Origin: Lentisphaeria bacterium
GTDB lineage: Bacteria > Verrucomicrobiota > Lentisphaeria > Victivallales > UBA1829
Length of the DNA stretch: 32,229 bases
Direction of reading: 5' to 3'
NCBI GenBank assembly: GCA_003526375.1
Contig: DPDG01000005.1
Location: forward strand, 1-32,229
Under the pieces are notes generated by a model. It was not told the origin of the DNA and searched no databases. It worked only from the letters and a program-made list of their open reading frames with translations. The position numbers and the translations under genes were made by a program. This document shows positions 1 through 7,606 of the stretch, in pieces; the first letter of the stretch is position 1, and each line of letters opens with the position of its first letter.

Positions 1-100
1 TATAAAAATAGTATGGTGCAGGTGTGCCGCATCTGCTTGTCGTCTTTGAAGAAAGTTTTACTGCACAATAGAAAAAACGTATTTTTTTCTGATTCTCCCC

Positions 101-153
101 TTGTTTTTTCTCTTTTTTTGATTATAATAGATACCAGTAGCTAATACTGGTAT
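101..153 (+). promoter_or_regulatory. Promoter and perfect inverted-repeat operator of the GntR/LacI cassette
   Basis: A -35 TTGTTT (101-106) and -10 TATAAT (123-128) with a 16-bp spacer precede the regulator. Immediately after the -10 lies a perfect inverted repeat, ATACCAGTA (131-139), 5-bp spacer, TACTGGTAT (145-153), covering the expected transcription start. Repressors of the GntR/LacI (AraR-like) type commonly bind such dyads. Its position 16 bp before the regulator start suggests autoregulation of the whole cassette. I saw no second copy of this dyad elsewhere in the window. Confidence 0.72.
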
Positions 154-168
154 CTTAAAGGAACGGTA

Positions 169-1212
169 ATGGATAAGAAATCTGAATACATTATTCTTTA
201 TGAAGAACTGAGGCAGCATATTCGGAACGGAGAAATTCCGCCGGGCAACAAACTGCCTTCCGAACGTGCATTCATGGAGACCTATCATCTCAGCAGAACC
301 ACGGTCCGCAGTGCGCTGGCTCTGCTGGAACGGGAGAAATATGTCGTCAAACAGCCTGGCGTCGGATGCATCGTCCTTTCTTCCTCGGAGAAGGAAAAGA
401 GCGAAAAACTCAGAATCGGGATTTCTTTATCCACGGTATCCGATCAGACATATCAGACTCTGCTCTATGAAGAATTGATGCGCGCCGGAGAACGTTCCAA
501 CATTGATTTCATCGTCAGAAAAAACAGTGAGCTGATTCTGGGGGAGGGGATCGACGGCGCCATTTTTACGACGGTAACGGTCAGCGAGCTCAAACAGATG
601 GAGAATGATTACCGGAGAAAGTGTCCTGTGGTCTTCATCAACCGGATGCCGGTGCATCCTCAGTTCGCATACTTTGCCGTGGATTATGAGAACACGTCTC
701 GAAGACTGGTATCCAGATTGTTGAAAAACGGCGCGGAGCGGGTTGCCATGATCGGCGGAGCGGATTATCTCGCCGGCAAATATTTCGCGGACTACACCCG
801 TTCACAGGGCTGGCGGGCCGCATACCGCGAGCATGCCGGGCATGTTCCGGAGGAACTGTTGTTCCGGACGGAGGAACTGTATGCGGACCTGAATCTTGCC
901 TGCCGCAGAATCGAAAAGGAACAGCCGCAGGTTCTGTTTGTTTCATGCAGCAGTCTGCTGTCTCTGCTCTCTGTGATTCTGAAACAGTTGAACATTACCG
1001 TCGGAAAAGATGTCAGTGTTGTATGTTTCGACAATGTGGAAAGGATTGCGGAAAGCATGAGGATTCCGATTTCATATATCCGCATGCCGTTTGCTGAGAT
1101 GGTGGGGCGTTCGGTTGACTATATCGTCAAGGCGTTGCGCGAAAACGCTCCGGTTCCGAAGGAACTTCTTGATGCGCAACTTGTTGTGAATAATTGTCAT
1201 TATCTGTTCTGA
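169..1212 (+). CDS. GntR-type HTH / LacI-type sensor transcriptional regulator
   Basis: The 347-aa protein has an N-terminal winged helix-turn-helix of the GntR family (about residues 5-70, with the typical LPSER and SRTTVRSAL segments) fused to a LacI/periplasmic-binding-protein-like sensor domain (about 78-345). This chimaeric architecture is known from AraR-like sugar regulators, where an inducing sugar releases the repressor from DNA. It is the first gene of a cassette: the pseudopilin gene follows after 42 bp and the lyase 22 bp after that, so it probably controls those genes together with itself through the dyad at 131-153. The ligand is unknown; a breakdown product of the lyase's substrate is a reasonable inference. 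Confidence 0.9.
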   Translation: MDKKSEYIILYEELRQHIRNGEIPPGNKLPSERAFMETYHLSRTTVRSALALLEREKYVVKQPGVGCIVLSSSEKEKSEKLRIGISLSTVSDQTYQTLLYEELMRAGERSNIDFIVRKNSELILGEGIDGAIFTTVTVSELKQMENDYRRKCPVVFINRMPVHPQFAYFAVDYENTSRRLVSRLLKNGAERVAMIGGADYLAGKYFADYTRSQGWRAAYREHAGHVPEELLFRTEELYADLNLACRRIEKEQPQVLFVSCSSLLSLLSVILKQLNITVGKDVSVVCFDNVERIAESMRIPISYIRMPFAEMVGRSVDYIVKALRENAPVPKELLDAQLVVNNCHYLF

Positions 1213-1254
1213 GAAAGATTTTTAATCAATAAAAACAATAGGGAGGAAGAAAAG

Positions 1255-2112
1255 ATGGAAAGCAGACGGATTCAGACAGAGAAGAGGCTTCGGGGATGGG
1301 ATTGCGCAGTGAGAGAGAAAAGATGGGATTTCACCTTGATAGAGCTCCTCGTCGTGATAGCGATCATCGCGATACTGGCGAGTATGCTTCTGCCCGCCCT
1401 GAACAAGGTGCGCGACCGGGCGAAAGGGATTCAGTGTGTCAGCAATCTGAAGCAGGCCGGCACGGGAATGCTGCTCTATGCCACGGATTTTGCCGACTAT
1501 GCCCCGCTCTCCTACGGCGACAGCGGCAGTGCCAATAAATACATGCCCGGCTGGGCGGGACTTCTGGGAACGCCTGTTGATTCCGCGAACAATAAAGACG
1601 TTGCATTGGGGTATATACGGAACTGGAAAGTGTTCCATTGTCCTGCGACGACCAATATTCCCGCTCCGGACAAATATAATTCCGCCAATACATATGGGGT
1701 CTGGGGTGACGGCTGGAACAAGCCCGCCTCCCGTTTTGTGATCAACCTGCCGGACAACAGGCAATTCGTCGCCCTGCCGCTGCGTCTTGTGGACAAGATT
1801 TCTTCCACGATGTATGCCATTGACAATACGGACCCGAACCGTTCCGGCGGAGCCGATGTGAATACCGGTCATTGGGCTTCCACTGCATACAGCACCGCTT
1901 TGCGTCACAACAATACGGCAAACGCAGTGTTCTTTGACGGTCACGCGGGCGCCAATACCAGGGGCGATATCATCGGCAAAAAGATTTACCGTCAGAGCAT
2001 GCAGCCTGCCTACTTCATCAATTCAACGGCTTATCATGACGCCCAGATCAATTATCGCGGCGGTTTTTACGAAGGTATCCTGAGCAGTAACGCAAAGATC
2101 AGTATCCACTGA
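1255..2112 (+). CDS. Prepilin-type (type II secretion-like) pseudopilin, H-x-DG C-terminal type
   Basis: The 285-aa protein has a basic leader followed by an FTLIELLVVIAIIAIL segment starting at F26 and then LLPALNKVRDRA, the standard class III prepilin cleavage/methylation helix with Glu at mature position 5. The residue before the cleavage site is Asp (D25), not the usual Gly. The C-terminal part contains RHNNTANAVFFDGH, resembling the H-x9-DG motif of pseudopilins abundant in Planctomycetes and Lentisphaerae. A strong GGGAGG site precedes the ATG. It lies between the regulator and the secreted lyase, suggesting a role in secretion or surface display of that enzyme, or in glycan binding; this role is inferred, not known. 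Confidence 0.88.
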   Translation: MESRRIQTEKRLRGWDCAVREKRWDFTLIELLVVIAIIAILASMLLPALNKVRDRAKGIQCVSNLKQAGTGMLLYATDFADYAPLSYGDSGSANKYMPGWAGLLGTPVDSANNKDVALGYIRNWKVFHCPATTNIPAPDKYNSANTYGVWGDGWNKPASRFVINLPDNRQFVALPLRLVDKISSTMYAIDNTDPNRSGGADVNTGHWASTAYSTALRHNNTANAVFFDGHAGANTRGDIIGKKIYRQSMQPAYFINSTAYHDAQINYRGGFYEGILSSNAKISIH

Positions 2113-2134
2113 ACACGGAAACGGAGGAGACTCC

Positions 2135-4459
2135 ATGCTGAAACACGGTATCTTATTGTCGAGTGTATTTTTCCTCTGCGCGGCGCTTTTTGCCGCGGAG
2201 GAGGGGAAATCCGCCGCTCTGAACCGGATGCGCGAGGCTAAAGCAGGAACTTTGATGCGCGGGCACTGGCTTGCAAAACAGGACTGGAAGAAGTGTCTGG
2301 AACTGCTGGAGCCGGACGGCTCTTTCAAAGATATGAAAGAGTTTGAGAGGGAAATCCGGGCGAAGGAGTTGACACGGAAAGAGTTTTCCTACACGGAACC
2401 GCAGAGCCGGATTGTCGCCATGACCTCGAAAGCGTTTCAGCGGCTCTGGGCTATCTCCGAAGCTTTGCGCAAAGATGAAATTCCTGCGGATCGCAGAACG
2501 GAGGTCAAACGCGCTCTTTACAGGGCGATTGAGCGTTACGGCGATATCGAAGTGAACCGGATCAGCACGCATTCGGGACGCTGGCACGCTTCCTGCTTCT
2601 TTATCCCGACCGCTGCCGTCAATCTTTATTTCGCAAACTTCAGCGATATGAAGGAGGCGGAAAACGGGACATGCAGAGACTCCGATACGCTCAAGGCGAA
2701 TGCGATGTTGAAAAAACTGGCGTTTCAGGCATGGAGCCAGCCGATGCGGAACGATGCGACGGATCAAAATATCATTTCGCCGGAGCGTTTCCGCAACAGC
2801 ACGTTCTATGTCGGCGGCAATGCTCTGGGATACCGTCCGCTTCTGGAAAGCGCACTGGTTATGAATTCGCCTGAAATGATGGATGTTGTTGCGGAGGTTG
2901 CGGGAGGAGCTCTCGGAATCACGTCGCAGACCACCGCCGGACAGTCTTTCTGGGATGAAGGATTTACTGCGGACGGGGCTGGGTGGGGGCATGGGCGGCA
3001 GGCGCTTGTCTGGGGGTATCCCATCGACGGCGCGACCGGCGCACTGACCATTCTGAAAGAGCTGAAAGGGACGCCGTGGGGCAAACCGCTTTCCGGAGAG
3101 ACTGCGAAAAACTGCATGAACTTCATCCGCGGTTCGAACTGGTATTATTACAAAGGGTATCTTGCCCCGCTGGTCAGCCGCGACAATTTTCTGATGACTT
3201 ATGGAAAGCCGGTCAGAATCCGCACTGCCTTTGTCGCGGATTTTCTGCTGAAGCATTTTGCGGACAGTTTCACGGATGCCGAGCGCAAGGAGCTCAGGGA
3301 GTTTCACCGCGAGGCGCTGAGCTTGCATATCAGTATGAAGCAATATGCGCCGGGGATCTATTCGGGAATCCGTTATTTCTACAATAATGACGACATGATC
3401 TGCAAAAATGATGATTATTACATGTACCTGAATATGGCATCCTACCGCTGCGACGGACTGGAGAGCGGTTCTTACGGGTTCAATATGTTTTCCAATGACG
3501 GCGCCACATTCTTTGCCCGCCGGGGAAATGAGTTCTATGAGCTTGCCGGAGTGATGGAGCCGAATTTCTTTCCCGGAGTTACCTCGCGGAAAGTCGAAAA
3601 GCTGGAGCCGGAGGCGAATTGGGGCGGATATTGCAGCAGGGCGGATTTTGCCGTCGGCGTGACTGACGGCAAAAAGGATTTTGCCGCCGGATTCATCTTC
3701 GAGAAGTACAATGCGACGTGGAAGTATTCGGAATGGAAACGGAAACAGCGCTACGGCAGCAATCCGCTTCTGGGCGGCGTGTCGGCTCATAAGTCTTATT
3801 TCAAGTTCGGGCATCTTTTCATGATGCTCGGCTGTGGAATCACGGATGCGGAACCCGCGAACGGAGGCAGTCTGATCACTACGATCGAACAGTGCGTGCG
3901 CAAATCCGATTTTGCGCAGTTGGACAGGGATGGGCGCTGGTTCCGCAACAATGGTTTTGCCTACGGTATCCTTTCCGGAAAGGGAATGAACCTGAATACA
4001 GTGCGTCCGGCGGCATGGGAGAAGATGCACAGGGGAAACAGGAAAGTGGAAGGTACTGTCCCGGTCTTTCAGTTCTGGATCGACCACGGAGCCAATGCGG
4101 AAAATGCCTCCTATGTGTATCTGGTTTCAGCGGAAGGTGTGATTCCGGAGAAGTTTCCGGCGGTTCTGAGTAATACGCCCGCATTGCAGGCGGTCCGATC
4201 ACCCGACGGTTTGAGTATCGGCGCGATTTTCTACGATGCCGGAACTGAACTCGAAACCCCGTGGGGAATGTTGTCTGTTTCGGCTCCGTGCGGACTTCTG
4301 ATTCAGAAAGAAAAAGATTCTTTGAAGATTACAGCCGCCGATGCGCGGATGGACCGGAAGCTGAATGATTTGACGGTAACTCTCGCCGGAAAGAAATTCG
4401 TGATTCCGCTTCCCCGCGAACCATATCGTGGACAGTGGTCAGTGATTAGTGGTCAGTGA
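2135..4459 (+). CDS. Secreted polysaccharide lyase, PL8-like (chondroitin/hyaluronate/xanthan lyase superfamily)
   Basis: The 774-aa protein has a signal peptide (residues 1-20, cut near LFA|AE). An alpha-helical toroid region holds GRWHASCFFIP (148-158), VGGNALGY (227-233) and FTADGAGWGHGRQALVWGYP (277-296), followed by a beta-rich domain with a GSYGFNMFSNDGATFF...FPGVTSRK stretch. This order matches PL8 lyases. N229, H286 and Y295 are candidate catalytic residues; the 9-residue His-Tyr spacing is that of characterised PL8 enzymes, which cleave uronic-acid glycans by beta-elimination. The exact substrate cannot be read from the sequence. The last residues (GQWSVISGQ) and the stop codon are encoded by the heptamer array that begins at 4428, so the native C-terminus may have been replaced. 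SD GGAGGAG is good. Confidence 0.82.
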   Translation: MLKHGILLSSVFFLCAALFAAEEGKSAALNRMREAKAGTLMRGHWLAKQDWKKCLELLEPDGSFKDMKEFEREIRAKELTRKEFSYTEPQSRIVAMTSKAFQRLWAISEALRKDEIPADRRTEVKRALYRAIERYGDIEVNRISTHSGRWHASCFFIPTAAVNLYFANFSDMKEAENGTCRDSDTLKANAMLKKLAFQAWSQPMRNDATDQNIISPERFRNSTFYVGGNALGYRPLLESALVMNSPEMMDVVAEVAGGALGITSQTTAGQSFWDEGFTADGAGWGHGRQALVWGYPIDGATGALTILKELKGTPWGKPLSGETAKNCMNFIRGSNWYYYKGYLAPLVSRDNFLMTYGKPVRIRTAFVADFLLKHFADSFTDAERKELREFHREALSLHISMKQYAPGIYSGIRYFYNNDDMICKNDDYYMYLNMASYRCDGLESGSYGFNMFSNDGATFFARRGNEFYELAGVMEPNFFPGVTSRKVEKLEPEANWGGYCSRADFAVGVTDGKKDFAAGFIFEKYNATWKYSEWKRKQRYGSNPLLGGVSAHKSYFKFGHLFMMLGCGITDAEPANGGSLITTIEQCVRKSDFAQLDRDGRWFRNNGFAYGILSGKGMNLNTVRPAAWEKMHRGNRKVEGTVPVFQFWIDHGANAENASYVYLVSAEGVIPEKFPAVLSNTPALQAVRSPDGLSIGAIFYDAGTELETPWGMLSVSAPCGLLIQKEKDSLKITAADARMDRKLNDLTVTLAGKKFVIPLPREPYRGQWSVISGQ

Positions 4460-4553
4460 TTAGTGGTCAGTGGTCAGTAGTCAGTGATTAGTGGTCAGTG
4501 GTCAGTAGTCAGTGATTAGTGGTTAGTGGTCAGTGGTCAGTGATTAGTGGTCA
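4428..4553. repeat. Tandem heptamer array, 18 units of GTGRTYA type
   Basis: Eighteen consecutive 7-bp units read GTGGTCA, GTGATTA, GTAGTCA and single variants (GTGGACA first, one GTGGTTA) with no break in register. The array starts inside the last codons of the PL8-like lyase gene and supplies its stop codon. The variants alternate in a higher-order pattern (for example GTGGTCA-GTGGTCA-GTAGTCA-GTGATTA occurs twice), as expected from slippage or unequal exchange of multi-unit blocks. It resembles the heptanucleotide STRR repeats described in filamentous cyanobacteria in form, not necessarily in origin. Confidence 0.95.
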
Positions 4554-4597
4554 GCAATGGGAATAAGGCATCTGTACGAAACTCATCTTGCCTGCAA

Positions 4598-4741
4598 CCT
4601 TGCCATCTCGCAACCTTGCCATCTCGCAACCTCGCCATCTCGCCATCTCGCAACCTCGCAACCTCGCCATCTCGCCATCTCGCCATCTTGCTATCTCGCC
4701 ATCTCGCCATCTCGCTATCTCGCACTCTCGCAATCTTGCAA
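4598..4741. repeat. Tandem octamer array, 18 units of YCTYGCMA type
   Basis: Eighteen contiguous 8-bp units (mostly TCTCGCCA, TCTCGCAA, CCTCGCCA, CCTTGCCA) fill the intergenic gap between the lyase and the ROK regulator. The unit contains no stop codon in most frames, so several short repetitive reading frames appear on both strands; none has a convincing ribosome-binding site. The array sits 44 bp after the heptamer array and ends about 68 bp before the -35 of the ROK gene promoter. Function unknown. Confidence 0.95.
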
Positions 4742-4808
4742 TTCTTCCTGTTTTGGGAATAAAAAGATATAAAAAAAGTATATTTTTCTCTATTTTTGCA
4801 ATAAGCTC

Positions 4809-4850
4809 TTGACGCTTGATCTGTTTTTGTTATAATAATAGCAGAAACAG
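4809..4850 (+). promoter_or_regulatory. Promoter and inverted-repeat operator of the ROK cassette
   Basis: TTGACG (4809-4814), a 16-bp spacer and TATAAT (4831-4836) form a strong sigma-70-type promoter. A 9-bp inverted repeat with one mismatch, CTGTTTTTG (4821-4829) and CAGAAACAG (4842-4850), brackets the -10. ROK repressors such as XylR and NagC bind dyads of this general kind. The site lies 20 bp upstream of the ROK regulator start, consistent with autorepression; the assignment is inferred from position. Confidence 0.68.
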
Positions 4851-4869
4851 GAATATTGCAGGTGGAGCG

Positions 4870-6114
4870 ATGACGAAAGAGCAGTTCTTGAAAATGGGGG
4901 CTTTATCCCGGAAGGATCTGAAAGTACTTCAGATTCTGCATGCGGTTTTCCGCGAGCCGGGAATATCGCGGAGCCGACTCTGCGACAGGCTGGACCTGAA
5001 CAAGAACAATATGACCGACAGCGTCAAATTCATGCTGGATGAGGGATATCTGCGCGAAAACGGACAGAACCGGAGCGGAATTTCCGGCTCCGGGCGGCGC
5101 TCCATCGGGTTGACTCTCCGTCCGGAACTCTTTTATACGCTTGGCGCAACGCTGACGCTGGAAGATCCTGCCATTGTTCTTCAGGACGCCGCAAGAAATG
5201 TCGTCGAGAAAGTTTCCCTGCGCAATGAAGGTTCTCCGCTCCCGGAACGTTTTCTGGAGGAGATCAAACAGAAATGCGCCTACCTGATCAACAAGGCCGC
5301 TCCCGGAAAAGTTCTCGGCATCGGGCTGGCGCTTCCGGGGATCATAGACTGCGAAAGCGGCGAAGTGATTTCTTCCCAGGCATTCAATTTCAGACGGGAG
5401 AATCTGCGGCGTTTCTTTCAGGAAAATTTCGGGCTGGAACTTTATATGATCAACGAGTCGCATGTCTGTCCCCTCATGGAGAAGCTTTACGGGGCGGCGG
5501 CGGAAATGGAAAATTTCGTCACTGTGGATGAGGGGCTGGGGTGCGGGATGTATTTTCACAACAGACTCTACCGCGGCTGGCAGTATGCCTGCGGAGAGCT
5601 CGGTTACATGAAGATTGCCGATCATCAGGAGATCGGTCCCGATGGGCGCAACGGGTTGCTTGTGGACAGGGCTTTGTTCGGGCTGATCGGCAAAAAAATC
5701 ATTCAGGTGATCAGGAACGGCGGCAAGATCGACATCGAACGGACATGGCAGAATGATGAGTATATCCCGCCGGAAGCGGTGGTCAGGGCGATTGAAGGCG
5801 GAAATCTGTTTGTCGCCCAGCTACTTTCCGAAATGTATTCCCATATCGGGGATGCGGTTGTGAATATGGCATACCTGCTGAATCCGCAGGCGGTTTTCCT
5901 GCCTCACTGGACGTCGCGGGTCAAGCAGTACACCGTGGATGTCGTCAGAATGAAAATGGGCAGTTACGGACTCAGCAACTGGTCGCTGAAAACGGAGATT
6001 TTGAGTTCGGAGTGTCCGCCGTCCAGACGCAGTGAGACGGTCGCCTATCTGTTTACGGATGATTATTTTGAACGTATGATCAGAAAAATAAAAAAAGGAG
6101 GTTCTCATGAGTAA
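4870..6114 (+). CDS. ROK-family transcriptional regulator
   Basis: Starting at the ATG preceded by AGGTGGAG, the protein is 414 aa; an in-frame ATG at 4816 lies within the promoter region and is rejected. Residues about 12-70 form a MarR/ROK-type winged helix-turn-helix, and about 85-400 a ROK sugar-kinase-like domain (GIGLALPGI at 150-158). The usual zinc-binding elements are absent: the GEIGH His is Tyr (GELGY, 242-246) and the CxCGxxGCxE segment is replaced by GPDGRNGLLVD (256-266), so it is unlikely to be a catalytic kinase and may sense sugar in a zinc-free manner. The stop overlaps the start of the next gene by 8 bp, so regulator and pseudopilin are translationally coupled. Confidence 0.9.
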   Translation: MTKEQFLKMGALSRKDLKVLQILHAVFREPGISRSRLCDRLDLNKNNMTDSVKFMLDEGYLRENGQNRSGISGSGRRSIGLTLRPELFYTLGATLTLEDPAIVLQDAARNVVEKVSLRNEGSPLPERFLEEIKQKCAYLINKAAPGKVLGIGLALPGIIDCESGEVISSQAFNFRRENLRRFFQENFGLELYMINESHVCPLMEKLYGAAAEMENFVTVDEGLGCGMYFHNRLYRGWQYACGELGYMKIADHQEIGPDGRNGLLVDRALFGLIGKKIIQVIRNGGKIDIERTWQNDEYIPPEAVVRAIEGGNLFVAQLLSEMYSHIGDAVVNMAYLLNPQAVFLPHWTSRVKQYTVDVVRMKMGSYGLSNWSLKTEILSSECPPSRRSETVAYLFTDDYFERMIRKIKKGGSHE

Positions 6115-6847
6115 AAAAAGAAGAAGGAAGAGTTTCACATTGATCGAACTCTTGATCGTTGTTGCGATCATCGCGATTCTGGCGGCGATGCTTCTGCCGG
6201 CATTGAACAAGGCGCGACAGGCGGCATATGCCACGATGTGCCAGAACAATGCTTCACAGATATCGAAAGGTTTCATCATGTATGCCGGAGACTATCAGGA
6301 CTGGATGCTGCCGTATAATCTCAATTCCGCAATTTCCGGCTGGGTATATCCCGCTTATATTTATTCCTATGTGCAGGGAAAGCTCCGTGAGGAAGATGAG
6401 TTCTTTACGGACACAAACGCGATTGCCTCCCATAACGTCTGGTGGTGTCCCGTTCACCTGAATACCGGAGTTGCCGGACAAAGCGGATATGCAAAAACAG
6501 GCAGATATGCGCAGAATCTTTCTTTCGGCTACAGTGAAACTTTACGTAAAAAAAAGAAGATCACTTCGGTTAAGCGTCCTTCCGAAATGCTGATGATCGG
6601 CGAGGCTTCTTTGCCGAAGGCAAATACCGGCGGTGTCTGGAATCCCTGTACCGGCTTTTTTCGGATTTCCGGCGATATGATCAACAGCGTCGCCCGTCAC
6701 GGCAACGCGCTGCCGAATCGGGTCAAAGGAAAAATGACGGTCGGTTTTGTTGACGGCAGTGTGCGCCCCATTCTGACTGTGAGCAAGATGAATTTGTGGG
6801 GACTGCGCAACAATCTGCCGTTTGATGATGATTTTGATGGAAAATAA
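6107..6847 (+). CDS. Prepilin-type pseudopilin with H-x-DG C-terminal motif
   Basis: The 246-aa protein has the leader MSKKRRRKS followed by FTLIELLIVVAIIAIL and LLPALNKARQAA, so mature F is residue 10 and Glu is at mature position 5; the residue before cleavage is Ser. A globular domain follows, ending in an ARHGNALP...GFVDGSV stretch of the H-x-DG type. It is preceded by a GGAGG site lying inside the end of the ROK gene. The next gene is a related but divergent pseudopilin 12 bp downstream. It may assemble a short pseudopilus, or act in export of the cassette's DUF4838 enzyme; this is inferred from context. Confidence 0.88.
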   Translation: MSKKRRRKSFTLIELLIVVAIIAILAAMLLPALNKARQAAYATMCQNNASQISKGFIMYAGDYQDWMLPYNLNSAISGWVYPAYIYSYVQGKLREEDEFFTDTNAIASHNVWWCPVHLNTGVAGQSGYAKTGRYAQNLSFGYSETLRKKKKITSVKRPSEMLMIGEASLPKANTGGVWNPCTGFFRISGDMINSVARHGNALPNRVKGKMTVGFVDGSVRPILTVSKMNLWGLRNNLPFDDDFDGK

Positions 6848-6859
6848 GGCGGTTTGAAC

Positions 6860-7561
6860 ATGAATAGAAAAGATTTCACCTTTGCCGAATTACTGCTTGA
6901 GATTACCTGTGTCTGCCTGATCGCGGCGTTGCTGGTTCCGGCATTCGGAAAAATTCGCGCGGCTTCGGAAGTGAATCTGTGCTTCGATAATATGATGCGG
7001 ATCGGCAAAGGTTTCATGCAGTATGCAGGCGATCACGGAGGAATGTTTCCTCCGTATAATTCCAACGGGCTCGGCATTACTTATTTTGACGCGATTTATC
7101 CCTATGTCCAGAAGGAAAAGCTGCCCGGAGACCGTTTTTTCGTGAAGACCGATCCGAGAGCGACGGATGATGTCTGGTGGTGCCCCGCGCATCTTCGCGT
7201 GGAACCGAATGACTGGATTAAGACGGCGCGTCTTTCCATGAGTTCCTCATACGGTTACAATCGGGCGTTTATCTTGAGGAAAGTAACGCTTGACGCCGTG
7301 AAGAAGCCTTCTGAAATGATCATCGGCACGGAATGCGGTTCTTATAAAAAAGATGTGGGAGTTCTGTCCGGCTACTATGTCGCGGAGCCGTGGAGCGTCG
7401 TAGCGCGCCATGGAGTCGAGATGCCTTCCAGAAAAGACGGAAGCGGCAATACGGTTTTCGCAGACGGCAGTGTGCAGGAGGTTTCGATCCGGAAAACCTA
7501 CGGCGGGAAAAACTGGCAGGGCAGGTTTCTTCCGTGGGATATGGATCTGGACGGGAAATAA
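6860..7561 (+). CDS. Divergent pseudopilin-like protein, paired with the upstream pilin
   Basis: Starting at the ATG after AAGGCGG, the protein is 233 aa (MNRKDFTFAELL...). The prepilin segment is atypical: FTFAELLLEITCVCLIAALL keeps Phe at +1 and Glu at +5 but loses the canonical IELLVVIAIIAI run. The rest resembles the preceding protein: an MQYAGD segment (MYAGD upstream), a VWWCPxH motif, SYGYN/SFGYS, KKPSEM/KRPSEM, and a closing ARHG...VFADGSVQEV. The two genes are therefore tandem paralogues. Altered N-terminal helix and matched bodies suggest a minor pseudopilin partnered with the major one; alternatively it is decaying after duplication. Confidence 0.8.
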   Translation: MNRKDFTFAELLLEITCVCLIAALLVPAFGKIRAASEVNLCFDNMMRIGKGFMQYAGDHGGMFPPYNSNGLGITYFDAIYPYVQKEKLPGDRFFVKTDPRATDDVWWCPAHLRVEPNDWIKTARLSMSSSYGYNRAFILRKVTLDAVKKPSEMIIGTECGSYKKDVGVLSGYYVAEPWSVVARHGVEMPSRKDGSGNTVFADGSVQEVSIRKTYGGKNWQGRFLPWDMDLDGK

Positions 7562-7606
7562 CGCCGTTTCGTGTTCTGAATTAATGTATGATGGAAAGGA
7601 TATGCA

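Noticed and set aside
58..288. Small minus frame at the left edge
   Set aside because: Overlaps the promoter, operator and start of the GntR/LacI gene. Bases 1-100 show nothing else that I can support.
2153..4087. 644-codon open frame opposite the PL8-like lyase
   Set aside because: It is antisense to a gene with clear signal peptide and family motifs, and its sequence is Arg/His-rich with no recognisable domain.
4428..4741. CRISPR array
   Set aside because: Units are 7-8 bp in head-to-tail contact without spacers, and no cas genes are present.
4537..4812. Five short repetitive open frames in the octamer array
   Set aside because: The stop-free 8-bp unit is open in most frames on both strands; no ribosome-binding site supports translation.
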